5,244 bases of DNA from Nitrospinota bacterium (GTDB lineage Bacteria; Nitrospinota; Nitrospinia; UBA9942): the NCBI GenBank assembly GCA_016200365.1, contig JACQEW010000275.1, positions 1 through 5,244 on the forward strand, given 5' to 3'. This document shows, piece by piece, positions 4,871 through 5,244 of this stretch. The first letter of the stretch is position 1. Every line of letters begins with the position of its first letter. The notes beneath the pieces are model-generated. The model did not search any database and had not been told where the DNA came from. It saw only the letters and a program-made list of their open reading frames with translations. A program made the translations under genes and the position numbers.

Positions 4871-4999
4871 TTATTTGGCTGTGACTGCAGATTTGGCTTT
4901 AGCTTCTTTAATAGCCTTTTTTCTTTTTTCTGCCAGTTTCTTAGCCTTTACTCTTGCTTTATGCTGCATCCTTTTATGCTTGCTATTTGACCTTGCCAT
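4871..4999 (-). CDS. Small, highly basic 42-residue protein of unknown function
   Basis: The protein starts MARSNSKHKRMQHKARVKAK and continues almost entirely as Lys, Arg, Ala and Glu to AVTAK; more than a third of residues are Lys or Arg. I do not recognise a named family. The composition suggests a nucleic-acid- or ribosome-associated helix, which is inference only. The start at 4999 is preferred over an in-frame ATG at 5098 because AGGAG lies five bases upstream of it, and because the longer version would run through the inverted repeats at 5025-5122. It precedes the oxidase-like gene in the same orientation but is separated by 163 bases of repeats, so co-transcription is uncertain. Confidence 0.6.
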   Translation of the reverse strand: MARSNSKHKRMQHKARVKAKKLAEKRKKAIKEAKAKSAVTAK

Positions 5000-5004
5000 A
5001 AAAT

Positions 5005-5009
5005 CTCCT
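5005..5009 (-). promoter_or_regulatory. Ribosome-binding site deciding the start of the small basic protein
   Basis: On the minus strand AGGAG is followed by a five-base ATTTT spacer and ATG. This is the best Shine-Dalgarno signal in the window, and it favours the 42-residue form. Confidence 0.7.
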
Positions 5010-5024
5010 AAATTACTGCGGTTT

Positions 5025-5122
5025 ATCCCCACACCTTTAAATACCTTGCAGCTTGCTACAGAATTGCCACAGTGTAAAATCCCTTTCAGCATGGTCAATA
5101 CCTTGCTGAAAGGTGTGGGGAT
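5025..5122. other. Structured region with overlapping inverted repeats upstream of the small basic-protein gene
   Basis: Perfect 14-base arms at 5025-5038 and 5109-5122 enclose about 70 bases. Inside, 5082-5091 pairs perfectly with 5104-5113, extended by GGT/ACC (5093-5095 with 5100-5102) across one T-T mismatch to leave a 4-base loop. The two pairings share bases 5109-5113, so the full outer stem and the inner hairpin cannot both form completely. ATACCTTGC also occurs twice (5041-5049 and 5098-5106). It could be a leader RNA with alternative folds, or a remnant of a small mobile element; I recognise neither a known riboswitch nor a known element. Confidence 0.5.
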
Positions 5123-5142
5123 TTATTTGCTCCCTGATTATT

Positions 5143-5172
5143 TTTTTAACATCTTGATACATAGAGTGTCAA
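5143..5172 (-). promoter_or_regulatory. Possible sigma-70-type promoter for the small basic-protein gene
   Basis: Read on the minus strand, a perfect TTGACA (5172-5167) is followed 18 bases later by TAAAAA (5148-5143), a mediocre -10. The position is suitable for transcribing the structured leader and the gene at 4999. The -35 lies inside a weak palindrome, so this is only a candidate. Confidence 0.25.
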
Positions 5173-5179
5173 GTTTTTT
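5153..5179 (+). terminator. Weak hairpin plus T-run on the plus strand
   Basis: CTTGATAC (5153-5160) pairs with GTGTCAAG (5166-5173), including one G-T wobble, around a five-base loop and is followed by six T (5174-5179). The form is that of an intrinsic terminator, but the stem is AT-rich and no plus-strand gene precedes it. On the minus strand no T-run follows. Confidence 0.25.
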
Positions 5180-5184
5180 ATGGC

Positions 5185-5244
5185 TTATCTATATTCTTCA
5201 AGCTCCTTTTCTATTATCTCCATAAGCGAAGATAGATTCGTATA
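5185..5244 (-). CDS. C-terminal tail of an unidentified protein (partial)
   Basis: From the window edge the minus-strand frame reads YTNLSSLMEIIEKELEEYR and then stops with TAA at 5185-5187. The amphipathic, Glu/Lys-rich ending looks like a genuine protein C-terminus, and the frame lies in the orientation of the downstream genes. Only 19 residues are visible, so the product cannot be named and chance openness is possible. Confidence 0.4.
   Translation of the reverse strand, partial: YTNLSSLMEIIEKELEEYR

Noticed and set aside
5000..5098. Upstream extension of the small basic protein to the ATG at 5098
   Set aside because: The extension is translated from inverted-repeat DNA and has no good RBS, whereas the ATG at 4999 has AGGAG five bases away.
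4875..5225. Plus-strand open frame of 116 codons, hydrophobic
   Set aside because: The hydrophobicity comes from reading Lys codons (AAA/AAG) of the small basic gene on the opposite strand as TTT/CTT; it also crosses the inverted repeats.

Overview
The window reads as a chromosomal accessory stretch from an uncultivated-type, moderately AT-leaning anaerobic or microaerophilic bacterium. The cytochrome b/ferredoxin/MvhD-type fusion, the oxidase-like partner and the families of intergenic repeats remind me of Nitrospirota (Thermodesulfovibrionia) or Desulfobacterota genomes. No rRNA or marker gene is present, so that placement is only a guess.

Left end (1-864, + strand): what looks like part of a diversity-generating retroelement (DGR). 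Bases 1-48 are the last 15 codons of a formylglycine-generating-enzyme-like (FGE/SUMF1 fold) target protein. Bases 715-819 are a non-genic, asparagine-codon-rich copy of the same C-terminal region. Over the 27 aligned variable bases (1-27 against 775-801), all 10 mismatches fall on adenines of the 715-819 copy and none on its 11 other bases. That is the template repeat (TR) to variable repeat (VR) signature of adenine-directed mutagenic retrohoming. No reverse transcriptase or avd gene lies in the window. Between VR and TR sit three REP-type hairpins with GTAG feet, two of them an inverted pair, and a REP-associated tyrosine transposase (RAYT) gene broken by a one-base frameshift at its HUH motif.

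Centre (977-4707, - strand): two large membrane-protein genes in the same orientation. The promoter-distal gene (977-3079) encodes a 700-residue fusion: di-heme cytochrome b, two [4Fe-4S] clusters, an MvhD/FlpD-like domain, one membrane helix and an unrecognised C-terminal domain. Two short DNA repeats are embedded in frame between its domains. The promoter-proximal gene (3244-4707) encodes a 12-helix heme-copper-oxidase subunit I homologue that keeps the heme ligands but appears to have Phe-Phe where the two helix-7 Cu(B) histidines belong. Together they suggest a membrane electron-transfer module linking quinones to a cytoplasmic iron-sulfur partner, probably not a conventional oxidase. This is inference.

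Right end (4708-5244): repeat-rich spacers, a 42-codon gene for a very basic small protein preceded by a structured region with competing inverted repeats, and the C-terminal tail of a further minus-strand reading frame that leaves the window. Both spacers flanking the oxidase-like gene contain familiar-looking dispersed repeats and purine/pyrimidine inverted repeats.
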